Origin: an uncultured Oscillospiraceae bacterium
GTDB lineage: Bacteria > Bacillota > Clostridia > Oscillospirales > Oscillospiraceae
NCBI GenBank assembly: GCA_900763675.1
Contig: CAAFLE010000069.1
Location: 1-16,195, forward strand
DNA length: 16,195 bases
Direction: 5' to 3'
The position numbers were made by a program, and so were the translations under genes. The notes beneath the pieces were generated by a model. It was not told where the DNA came from and made no database searches. It saw nothing but the letters and a program-made list of their open reading frames with translations. Below are positions 5,933 through 12,891 of the stretch, piece by piece. The number at the start of each line of letters is the position of its first letter. The first letter of the stretch is position 1.

Positions 5933-8005
5933 ATGAACGAAAAGTACAGTCCCCTGTTTACCCCGTGGAAGATCGGCAACTGCGAGATCAAAAACCGCAT
6001 CGTGCAGGTGTCGATGGGCGGCACGTCCCTCTTCGGCTGGCTGGAGCCGTGCCACTTCGATAAGGAAGCGGCGTACCACATCCTCAACCGCGCCCAGAAC
6101 AACGTCGGTCTGGTGCTGCCCGGCATGCAGTGCGTGCGCGACACGATGGGCATTCCCGGCCGTCACTGGCTCTATCAGAACAAGCGTATGTTCCGCGAGC
6201 TTGCCGAGTGGATGCCGGAATTCCATAAGACGGGCGCCAAGCTCTTCATCCAGCTCTCCGCCGGCATGGGCCGCAGCATGGCGATCAACCAGCTGATGGT
6301 CGATATGCTCCAGAAGAAGGCGCTTGGCGCCGTTGCCAAGGGCGTTCTGGACGTCGAGTATGTCTGCGCGTCCTCCTCCGAGACCCCCAACCGCTGGTAT
6401 CCGGAGGTCAAGTCCCGTGCGCTGACAAAGGAAGAGATCCGCGAAATGATCGAGGCCTTTGGCAAGACTGCGAAGATGCTTATGGATGCCGGCGTTGACG
6501 GTGTGGAGATTCACGCCGTTCACGAGGGCTACCTCCTTGACCAGTTTGCCATTGCCAACATGAACTACCGTACCGACGAATACGGCGGATCGTTCGAGAA
6601 CCGCTACCGCTTTGCCGTTGAGATCGTGCAGGAGATCAAGAAGCTGTGCGGCAAGGACTTCCCCGTGTCGCTGCGCTACTCCGTCGTCTCCAAGACGAAG
6701 GGCTTCGGTCAGGGCGCCGTCCCCGGCGAGGAGTTTGTCGAGTTCGGCCGCGATATGGCGGAATCCGAAAAGGCGATCAAGTATCTCGAGGACGCCGGCT
6801 ACGACATGTTCAACTGCGATAACGGTACCTACGACGCTTGGTACTGGGCGCATCCGCCGGTCTATATGCCGCCCAACTGCAACGTTGAGGACGTCGAGCA
6901 CATCAAGAATTTCACCACCAAGCCGGTCGTCTGCGCCGGTAAGATGGAGCCCGAGTTCGCTGCCAAGGAGATTGCCGAGGGCCGCATCGACGCGATGGGC
7001 GTCGGCCGTCAGAACCTCGTTGACCCCGAGTGGATCAACAAGCTCCTCGAGGACCGCGAAGAGGAGATCAAGCCCTGCATCAACTGCCACAACGCCTGCT
7101 TCAACTTCAACTGCTCCAAGGGCACGCCCAACATGCAGCCCATGGAAGACGCGCTGCATCTTGCCCGCTGCGCTCTGACTCCTCCGACGCTGCAGCACAA
7201 CAAGTACAAGATCGTCCCGACGAAGAACCCGAAGAAGGTCGCCATCGTCGGCGGCGGTATCGGCGGCATGGAATGCGCTCTCGTCCTCAAGAAGAGAGGG
7301 CATACCCCCGTCATTTACGAAAAGAGCGGCAAGCTCGGCGGTATGTACAACTATGCCTCCGCCATGTCCTTCAAGGAAGCGGACAAGAAGCTGCTCGAGT
7401 GGTATGACCGCGAGCTGAAGAAAGCCGGCATCGAAGTCCATCTCAACACCGAGATCGACCCGATCAACCCGCTCACGCGCCAGTATGACGAGGTCATCAT
7501 CTGCACCGGCGCCGTGCCGAAGAAGCTCCCCGTACCCGGCTTCAACAAGACGATCACGTTTGAAGAGCTGCTCACCGGCGACAAGGACCCCGGCGACAAG
7601 ATCGTGTTCTTCGGCGGCGGTCAGTCCGCGTGCGAAGCGGCGTATGAGCTTGTGCTTCAGGGCAAGCACCCGATCATCGTAGAGTACGCCAACGACCTCA
7701 TCGCGACGCCCGGCACCTGCCTTGCCAACGCCTCGTTCCTGCGCGAGATGCTCGTGTTCAAGAAGGTTCCCATCTATCTGGAGCACTCCATCTGCGAGAT
7801 CGGCGACGGCTACGTCATGGTCAAGCCGCGCTCCGGCGGAGACGCCTTCAAGGTCGAGTGCGACGCCGTTGTCAACGGTCTGGGCTTCCGTCCCGCGCCG
7901 GTCGCGCCGGAGGGCAAGCACGTCCACCAGGTCGGCACCGCCGCGAAGTGGGGCAACCTGCGCAACGTTATCTGGGGCGCATGGGATGTCTGCATGAAGA
8001 TCTGA
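5933..8005 (+). CDS. Old-yellow-enzyme-type NADH:flavin oxidoreductase (BaiCD / 2,4-dienoyl-CoA reductase-like)
   Basis: A 690-residue flavoprotein with the layout of 2,4-dienoyl-CoA reductase, BaiCD and 2-enoate reductases. It has an FMN TIM barrel (about 5-370), a cysteine cluster for a [4Fe-4S] centre, then FAD- and NAD(P)-binding domains. Visible motifs are EIHAVHEGYLLDQF (from E192, substrate/catalytic region, the BaiCD-like form), TDEYGGSFENR, GGGIGG (440-445, FAD) and GGGQSA (from G561, NAD). The cysteines are C382-x2-C385-x3-C389, with C394 and C413 as candidates for the fourth ligand; classical members have about 11 residues before the last one. It would reduce an activated C=C bond with NADH; the substrate is unknown. 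Codon choice is strongly biased (lysine almost always AAG), unlike its neighbours, which suggests high expression. A strong hairpin follows, so its link to the sugar-acid genes downstream rests on position and on the lack of another clear promoter. Confidence 0.88.
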   Translation: MNEKYSPLFTPWKIGNCEIKNRIVQVSMGGTSLFGWLEPCHFDKEAAYHILNRAQNNVGLVLPGMQCVRDTMGIPGRHWLYQNKRMFRELAEWMPEFHKTGAKLFIQLSAGMGRSMAINQLMVDMLQKKALGAVAKGVLDVEYVCASSSETPNRWYPEVKSRALTKEEIREMIEAFGKTAKMLMDAGVDGVEIHAVHEGYLLDQFAIANMNYRTDEYGGSFENRYRFAVEIVQEIKKLCGKDFPVSLRYSVVSKTKGFGQGAVPGEEFVEFGRDMAESEKAIKYLEDAGYDMFNCDNGTYDAWYWAHPPVYMPPNCNVEDVEHIKNFTTKPVVCAGKMEPEFAAKEIAEGRIDAMGVGRQNLVDPEWINKLLEDREEEIKPCINCHNACFNFNCSKGTPNMQPMEDALHLARCALTPPTLQHNKYKIVPTKNPKKVAIVGGGIGGMECALVLKKRGHTPVIYEKSGKLGGMYNYASAMSFKEADKKLLEWYDRELKKAGIEVHLNTEIDPINPLTRQYDEVIICTGAVPKKLPVPGFNKTITFEELLTGDKDPGDKIVFFGGGQSACEAAYELVLQGKHPIIVEYANDLIATPGTCLANASFLREMLVFKKVPIYLEHSICEIGDGYVMVKPRSGGDAFKVECDAVVNGLGFRPAPVAPEGKHVHQVGTAAKWGNLRNVIWGAWDVCMKI

Positions 8006-8009
8006 GTTT

Positions 8010-8044
8010 AACGCCTTGGGAGGGCTATGCTCTCCCAAGGCGTT
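8010..8044 (+). terminator. Strong hairpin after the flavoenzyme gene, weak T-tract
   Basis: Positions 8010-8024 pair with 8030-8044 (15 bp including one G-T pair) around a 5-nt loop, starting 5 nt after the stop codon. Only TTT follows before the sequence turns to CACAAAA. It may terminate partially or protect the 3' end of the flavoenzyme mRNA, letting some transcription continue into the permease gene. Confidence 0.6.
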
Positions 8045-8062
8045 TCACAAAATCTCAAAAGT

Positions 8063-8141
8063 CTTAGCAAAGTACAAATAAACTTAGCACAGGAACAACC
8101 GGCGTTTCTCCGTTCGGACAGGAGCGCTGACTGTCCGCGCT
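8063..8141 (+). promoter_or_regulatory. Permease leader: direct repeat and two competing hairpins
   Basis: CTTAGCA occurs twice, at 8063-8069 and 8083-8089, 20 bp apart (about two helical turns), which would suit an operator. Downstream, stem A (8115-8121 with 8131-8137, 7 bp) and stem B (8123-8127 with 8137-8141, 5 bp) cannot form together. They sit directly before the Shine-Dalgarno of the small ORF at 8158. No clear -35/-10 pair is visible here. Confidence 0.3.
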
Positions 8142-8157
8142 GTATGGGAGGTGTTGG

Positions 8158-8214
8158 ATGCGCGTCCTTGACTGTAAGCTCCGCGACCCAAGAAACCATG
8201 AAATGATGAAATGA
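8158..8214 (+). CDS. Short leader ORF, 18 codons, with excellent Shine-Dalgarno
   Basis: The ATG at 8158 lies 6 nt after GGGAGG (8146-8151), the best ribosome binding site in this leader. The frame gives MRVLDCKLRDPRNHEMMK and stops at TGA 8212-8214, 21 nt before the permease ATG. The next in-frame stop upstream is at 8128-8130, so it cannot be much longer. It could be a regulatory leader peptide, a coupling ORF that keeps ribosomes on the mRNA, or the remnant of a lost gene. It is too short to assign to a family. That the start signal is good is seen; that it is translated is inferred. Confidence 0.4.
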   Translation: MRVLDCKLRDPRNHEMMK

Positions 8215-8235
8215 AAAGGAAAGGAAGACCAAGCA

Positions 8236-9210
8236 ATGAAAATTCTGAAAACGGTGAAAAAGTTCCCCGGCGGTCTGATGGTTATCCCTCTTCTTCTCGG
8301 CGCAGCATTTAATACATGGCTTCCCGGCGTTATCACGATCGGCGGCAGCGGCACATTCTGCAGTTATTTGTGGAAGAGCGGCGCTATGCCGATCCTTGCG
8401 GTGTTTCTTTTCTGCAACGGTGCACAGATCAATATTAAATCTGCCGGCGTCCCCCTCGCCAAGGGCGTTATCCTCACTGTGGCAAAATTCGCCGTCGGCG
8501 CGGGTCTCGGCGTTCTGGTAAATAAGCTCTGGGGCATTAACGGACTTTGGGGCCTTTCTCCCCTTGCCGTCATCGGCGCCATCACCAACTCGAACGGCGG
8601 TCTATATGCGGCTCTCAGCGGCAACTACGGCGACTCCACCGACGTCGGCGCGGTTTCCATTTTGTCCATCAACGACGGACCGTTCCTCACCATGGTCGCT
8701 ATGGGCGTCTCCGGCATCGCGACGATCCCGTTCATGGTGCTTGTCGGCTGCGTTGCCCCGATCGTAGTCGGTTTGATCCTCGGCAATCTGGACGAGGACA
8801 TCCGCAAATTCACCGAACCCGGCGCTACCATGCTCATTCCGTTCTTCGCGTTCCCCCTCGGCGCGGGACTGAACTTCTCGCAGCTCATCACCGCGGGTCT
8901 CTCCGGCATCCTGCTGGGCGTGGTATGCTGCCTGAGCACCGGTCTTGTCGGCTATCTCTGCATGCGTCTGATCCGCTCCAAGCATCCCGAATGCGGCGCC
9001 GCCATCGGCACCACGGCGGGAAATGCGGCGGGAACTCCCGCAGCTCTCGCGGAAGCCGACCCGACGCTCACTCCTCTTGCCACTGTTGCCACCGCACAGA
9101 TGGCGGCTTCCTGCATCGTGACCGCCATTCTCTGCCCGTTCCTTGTTAACTACATTTCCAAAATGGAGAAGAAGCGTCTGGCGAAGCAGGCGGCAAAGCA
9201 GAGCGCCTGA
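8236..9210 (+). CDS. kdgT: 2-keto-3-deoxygluconate permease family transporter (KdgT)
   Basis: A 324-residue membrane protein matching the KdgT family (PF03812), close to the 327 residues of E. coli KdgT. About ten hydrophobic helices are visible. Family-like segments include FPGGLMVIPLLLGAAFNT near the N-terminus, 'GAITNSNGGLYAALSGNYGD' and 'FFAFPLGAGLNFSQLITAGL' in the middle, and 'GTTAGNAAGTPAALAEADP' near the C-terminus. Family members import sugar acids by proton symport. The substrate here is probably not 2-keto-3-deoxygluconate, because no KDG kinase or aldolase is present; the neighbouring DtnK/PdxA2 and glycerate kinase point to a tetronate or glycerate-like acid. The ribosome binding site GGAAAGGAAG (8218-8227) is 8 nt upstream. 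It is the first clear gene of the sugar-acid set. Confidence 0.9.
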   Translation: MKILKTVKKFPGGLMVIPLLLGAAFNTWLPGVITIGGSGTFCSYLWKSGAMPILAVFLFCNGAQINIKSAGVPLAKGVILTVAKFAVGAGLGVLVNKLWGINGLWGLSPLAVIGAITNSNGGLYAALSGNYGDSTDVGAVSILSINDGPFLTMVAMGVSGIATIPFMVLVGCVAPIVVGLILGNLDEDIRKFTEPGATMLIPFFAFPLGAGLNFSQLITAGLSGILLGVVCCLSTGLVGYLCMRLIRSKHPECGAAIGTTAGNAAGTPAALAEADPTLTPLATVATAQMAASCIVTAILCPFLVNYISKMEKKRLAKQAAKQSA

Positions 9211-9243
9211 CAAATGCGATTTTTCATATAAGGAGGTACCGAT

Positions 9244-10527
9244 ATGCCGATCGTAAAATTTCCTTACGGTAAAGATTTTCTTGAGCTGAACATTCCGGAA
9301 GAGCGTTATGCCGGAACGATGCTCTCCAAAATGCACAACTATAAGCCCCAAAAGCCGTCGGCGGAGCTCGTGCTGGATGCTATGGAGCATCCGATCGGCA
9401 CGCCGAAGCTCAGCGTTATGGCGGAAGGGAAGAAGAAGGTCGTCATCATTGCGAGCGACCACACCCGCCCCGTACCCAGCAAGATCATCATTCCTCCCAT
9501 GCTGGCGGAGATCCGCAAGGGAAGCCCGGACGCCGACATTACGATCCTCATTTCCACCGGCTGCCACAGAGAAACCACGAAGGAAGAGCTTATCCATAAA
9601 TTCGGTCCGGAGATCGTGGCAAGCGAGAAGATCGTCGTGCATGACTGCGACGATACGGAAAACCTTGTCTATCTGGGAAAGCTGCCGTCCGGCGGCGATC
9701 TGATCATCAACCGTCTTGCCGCCGAGGCGGACCTGCTGGTGGCGGAGGGCTTTATCGAGCCGCACTTCTTCGCGGGCTTCTCCGGCGGACGCAAGAGCAT
9801 TCTGCCGGGCGTCGCCTCCCGCAAGACGGTCATCTACAACCACAACGGTCAGTTTATTGCCGACGAGCATTCGCGCACCGGAATCGTGGACGGGAACCCC
9901 ATCCACAACGATATGCTCTATGCCGCCCGCCGGGCGAATCTTGCCTACATAGTCAATGTTGTTATTGACTCCGAAAAGAAGGCGATCTATGCGGTCGCCG
10001 GCGACGTGGATCTCGCGCACAGAGTCGGATACGAATTCCTGCGCTCGCAGTGCCAGGTGAATGCGGTCCCCTCCGAGATCGTCATCTCCACCAACGGCGG
10101 TTACCCGCTGGACCAGAACATCTATCAGTCGGTCAAGGGCATGACCGCCGCGGAGGCAACGGTAAAAGAGGGCGGCGTTATCATCATGCTGTCCAAATCC
10201 AACGACGGGCATGGCGGAAAGGTGTTCTATGAGACGTTCCGGGACGAGAAGAATCTCGACCGTATGCTGAAAAAGTTTGTGGAAACGCCGCCGGAGGAGA
10301 CCATCATCGACCAGTGGCAGTCGCAGATTTTCGCCCGGCTTTTGAAGCGTGCGACCGTTGTCTTTGTTTCGGACGCGCCCGACGACATCGTGGCGGATCT
10401 GCATATGGTCCCGGCGCATTCCATGGAGGAGGCGCTTGCCAAAGCGGACGAGATCCTTGCCGCGAAGGGGATCACGAACGGAAAGATCCTTGCCATTCCC
10501 GACGGCGTTTCCGTAATGGTGCTGTAA
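9244..10527 (+). CDS. larA: LarA-family nickel-pincer 2-hydroxyacid racemase/epimerase
   Basis: A 427-residue protein, close to the usual LarA length (about 424). It should invert the alpha-carbon of a 2-hydroxyacid using the nickel-pincer nucleotide cofactor. The active-site residues known from Lactiplantibacillus plantarum LarA appear at the same numbers: D72 and R75 (SDHTRPVP), H108 (TGCHR), H174 (EPHFFAGF), K184 (GGRKSILPG, the lysine that binds the cofactor), H200 (YNHNG), Q295 and K298 (YQSVKG). Residue 107 is Cys, where many relatives read GTHR. The superfamily also contains racemases or epimerases for malate, phenyllactate, 2-hydroxyglutarate and gluconate. The neighbours point to a sugar acid (tetronate or glycerate) rather than lactate, so 'larA' is used here for the family only. 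The ribosome binding site AAGGAGGT is at 9230-9237. The glycerate kinase starts 4 nt after its stop. The cofactor genes larB, larC and larE are not in the window. Confidence 0.9.
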   Translation: MPIVKFPYGKDFLELNIPEERYAGTMLSKMHNYKPQKPSAELVLDAMEHPIGTPKLSVMAEGKKKVVIIASDHTRPVPSKIIIPPMLAEIRKGSPDADITILISTGCHRETTKEELIHKFGPEIVASEKIVVHDCDDTENLVYLGKLPSGGDLIINRLAAEADLLVAEGFIEPHFFAGFSGGRKSILPGVASRKTVIYNHNGQFIADEHSRTGIVDGNPIHNDMLYAARRANLAYIVNVVIDSEKKAIYAVAGDVDLAHRVGYEFLRSQCQVNAVPSEIVISTNGGYPLDQNIYQSVKGMTAAEATVKEGGVIIMLSKSNDGHGGKVFYETFRDEKNLDRMLKKFVETPPEETIIDQWQSQIFARLLKRATVVFVSDAPDDIVADLHMVPAHSMEEALAKADEILAAKGITNGKILAIPDGVSVMVL

Positions 10528-10531
10528 GCCT

Positions 10532-11656
10532 ATGAAAAAATTTGTGCTGATCCCGGACTCCTTTAAGGGTACCATGTCCTCAACGCAGATATGCTCCGTT
10601 ATGAGCGAAAGCATCCGCCGCCATTTCCCGGACAGCGAGATCGTATCCATCCCGGTAGCGGACGGCGGGGAGGGCAGCGTCGATGCCTTTCTTCAGGCTC
10701 TCGGCGGCGAAAAGGTGTGGCTTGAGGTAAGCAATCCCTACTTTGAACCGATGCAGTCCTTCTACGGGCTGATCGACAACGGTCGCACGGCGGTCATTGA
10801 AATGGCATCCTGCGCCGGTCTGCCGCTCGTAGAGGACCGGAAAAACCCTGCCAAGACCACGACCTACGGCGTCGGTCAGCTCATTCTCGCCGCGGCAAAA
10901 AGCGGCGTGGAGCGCATTGTCGTAGGTCTGGGCGGAAGCTCGACCAACGACGGCGGCTGCGGCGCAGCGGCGGCGGCGGGCGTGAAGTTCCTGAATGCGG
11001 CGGGCAAGGAGTTTGTGCCGACCGGCGGAACGCTCATCGACATTGACCGCATTGACGCTTCCTCCGTCGCTCCGGAGCTGAAAAGCGTGCAGATCGTAAC
11101 CATGTGCGACATTGATAACCCCATGTTCGGGGAAACCGGCGCCGCCTATATTTTCGGACCGCAAAAGGGCGCCGACGCTGCGCTTGTGAAAGAGCTGGAC
11201 AAGGGACTCCGCCATCTGGGAGACGTCATTTTGCGGGACCTGGGCCGGGATTTGACGAGCGTTCCCGGCGGCGGCGCCGCTGGCGCTATGGGCGTCGGTA
11301 TGGTGGCTTTCTTTGGAGCGACGCTGCAAATGGGCATCGAGACAGTATTGGATACCGTAAATTTCGACGCTGTCATTGCCGATGCGGACACCATTTTCAC
11401 CGGCGAAGGGAAAATCGACACGCAGAGCCTGCGCGGAAAAGTCGTGATCGGCGTGGCCCGCCGTGCGAAAAAGCAGGGGAAGCGGGTAATCGCGGTCGTC
11501 GGCGGCGCGGACGAGAACATTGAAGCCGCGTACGGGGACGGCGTCACCGCCATCTTCACGATCAACCGTCTGCCGCAGGACCTTTCCGTAAGCCGCTCGC
11601 ACTCTCTCGAAAATCTGGCGTTCGCTATGGATAATATCCTCCGCCTTATGGGGTAA
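10532..11656 (+). CDS. glxK: Type II glycerate kinase (GlxK/GarK family)
   Basis: A 374-residue protein of the PF02595 glycerate kinase family, normal in length. Motifs in order: PDSFKGT (from P8), ADGGEGS (43-49), GGSSTNDGG (134-142) and FTGEGKID (289-296). It should phosphorylate D-glycerate with ATP, most often giving 2-phosphoglycerate in this family, and so feed lower glycolysis. It starts only 4 nt after the LarA-family stop with little room for its own ribosome binding site, so translational coupling to that gene is likely. This pairing suggests that either glycerate is the racemase substrate or glycerate arises in the same pathway. The symbol marks the family; glxK and garK cannot be told apart here. 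A hairpin terminator follows. Confidence 0.92.
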   Translation: MKKFVLIPDSFKGTMSSTQICSVMSESIRRHFPDSEIVSIPVADGGEGSVDAFLQALGGEKVWLEVSNPYFEPMQSFYGLIDNGRTAVIEMASCAGLPLVEDRKNPAKTTTYGVGQLILAAAKSGVERIVVGLGGSSTNDGGCGAAAAAGVKFLNAAGKEFVPTGGTLIDIDRIDASSVAPELKSVQIVTMCDIDNPMFGETGAAYIFGPQKGADAALVKELDKGLRHLGDVILRDLGRDLTSVPGGGAAGAMGVGMVAFFGATLQMGIETVLDTVNFDAVIADADTIFTGEGKIDTQSLRGKVVIGVARRAKKQGKRVIAVVGGADENIEAAYGDGVTAIFTINRLPQDLSVSRSHSLENLAFAMDNILRLMG

Positions 11657-11701
11657 GCGGCGCGGCAAGCCGCCCGCCGGAAAGGCTTCAAACGTGTTCC
11701 G

Positions 11702-11742
11702 GGCAACGCACAGCCGCAAACCGTGTCTGTGCGTTGCCTTTT
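11702..11742 (+). terminator. Intrinsic terminator/attenuator inside the sugar-acid gene run
   Basis: Positions 11702-11713 pair perfectly with 11727-11738 (12 bp, 13-nt loop), followed by TTTT (11739-11742). The pdxA2 start is only 20 nt beyond. No promoter is visible between this hairpin and pdxA2, so pdxA2-dtnK probably depend on readthrough. A smaller hairpin (11677-11682 with 11697-11702) overlaps its base. Confidence 0.7.
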
Positions 11743-11762
11743 AAAAAAGAAAGGGAGTTGCA

Positions 11763-12872
11763 ATGGAAAAAAGACCGATTGTGGGAATTACTATGGGGGA
11801 TCCTTCCGGCAACGGTCCCGAGATCTCCGTAAAGGCGCTGATGAAGCCCGAGGTATATGAGCGCTGCCGCCCGATCGTTGTGGGAGACGCGAAGTGCATC
11901 GAGGCGGCGCTCCCCACGGTGGAGGGGGCGGGCGGATGGAAGGTCCATGCCGTCGCGGACGTCGGCGAGGCGCTGTTCACCTGCGGAACGATCGACGTGC
12001 TGGACATGGATCAGGTCGATCTGTCCCAGCGCCTTTTCAAAAAGGACCGGGAGAAGCTCGCCGAAAGCATGACAGCCGAACAGCTGGACGAAGCCTACCG
12101 GAAGAGCCGCCGGATGTGCGGGGAAGCGGCGTTTCAGTATGTCAAAAGGGTCATTGAGCTGGCAATGGCGGGCAAGGTTGACGCCACGGTAACGAACGCG
12201 CTCAACAAGGACAACATCAATCTGGCGGGTCACCATTTCTCCGGTCATACGGAGATCTATGCGCATTATACCGGCACGGATAAGTATTCGATGCTCCTTG
12301 CGCACGAGTCGCTGCGCGTCGTCCATGTATCGACGCACGTGTCCCTGCGGGAGGCGTGCGACCGCGTGAAAAAGGACCGGGTTCTCGATGTCATCCGCAT
12401 CGCGGACAGCGCCTGCCGCGCTTTGGGCATAGAAAATCCCAAAATCGGCGTTGCGGGGCTGAATCCGCACAGCGGCGAGAACGGGATGTTCGGCACGGAG
12501 GAGATCGAAGAGATCCAGCCGGCGATCGACGAGGCGCTGCGCGAAGGGATCAACATTCCGGAAAAGAAGCCCACACCGCCGGACACCATTTTCTCCAAAG
12601 CGCTGGGCGGATGGTATGACATTTGCGTTGTTATGTATCACGATCAGGGACACATCCCGCTGAAGCTGAAAGGATTTGTTTACAACCGGGAGCTTCAAAG
12701 ATGGGACGCCGTAGCGGGCGTCAATGTGACGCTGGGACTGCCGATCATCCGCACCTCGGTGGATCACGGAACGGGGGAAGGCCATGCCGGGGACGGCAGC
12801 GCCAACGAGCTGAGCCTGCTCAACGCGATAGATTATGCCATTGCTCTGGCAAATCACAGGGTACCCGGCTGA
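11763..12872 (+). CDS. pdxA2: PdxA2: 4-phospho-D-threonate/erythronate dehydrogenase
   Basis: A 369-residue member of the PdxA family, longer than the roughly 330 residues of biosynthetic PdxA. Seen: the N-terminal GITMGDPSGNGPE, and the three metal-ligand histidines of the family, H162 (GHTE), H236 (NPHSGENG) and H293 (MYHDQGH). TSVDHGT follows (D334-H335). The MYHDQGHIPLKLKGF form, followed by an extra segment (RELQRWD) before GVNVTLGLP, is typical of the PdxA2 branch. These enzymes oxidise 4-phospho-tetronates with NAD; the product loses CO2 to give dihydroxyacetone phosphate. The kinase beside it (dtnK) supports this catabolic role over pyridoxine synthesis, and no other vitamin B6 gene is near. 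One oddity: after DHGT the sequence is GEGHAGDGSANE, where relatives usually read like AFDxAGxG. The ribosome binding site is AAAGGGAG, just before the ATG. It would depend on readthrough of the hairpin at 11702-11742. Confidence 0.9.
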   Translation: MEKRPIVGITMGDPSGNGPEISVKALMKPEVYERCRPIVVGDAKCIEAALPTVEGAGGWKVHAVADVGEALFTCGTIDVLDMDQVDLSQRLFKKDREKLAESMTAEQLDEAYRKSRRMCGEAAFQYVKRVIELAMAGKVDATVTNALNKDNINLAGHHFSGHTEIYAHYTGTDKYSMLLAHESLRVVHVSTHVSLREACDRVKKDRVLDVIRIADSACRALGIENPKIGVAGLNPHSGENGMFGTEEIEEIQPAIDEALREGINIPEKKPTPPDTIFSKALGGWYDICVVMYHDQGHIPLKLKGFVYNRELQRWDAVAGVNVTLGLPIIRTSVDHGTGEGHAGDGSANELSLLNAIDYAIALANHRVPG

Positions 12873-12891
12873 AAAAACTGGGGGTGGAAAT

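Noticed and set aside
5925..5936. Three-codon ORF (Met-Ile-Ala-stop) overlapping the flavoenzyme start as ATGA
   Set aside because: Most likely chance; the ATG is too close to the Shine-Dalgarno, which fits the ATG at 5933 better.
5726..8038. 770-codon open frame on the - strand opposite the flavoenzyme
   Set aside because: It is an antisense shadow of a GC-rich, codon-biased gene; the + strand frame has clear family motifs and a promoter.
8602..10650. 682-codon open frame on the - strand opposite the permease and LarA-family genes
   Set aside because: It crosses two well-supported + strand genes and an intergenic gap, and shows no family motif.
11763..12872. PdxA as a vitamin B6 biosynthetic enzyme
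   Set aside because: PdxA2-type sequence features and the adjacent DtnK-type kinase favour sugar-acid catabolism; no other B6 gene is near.
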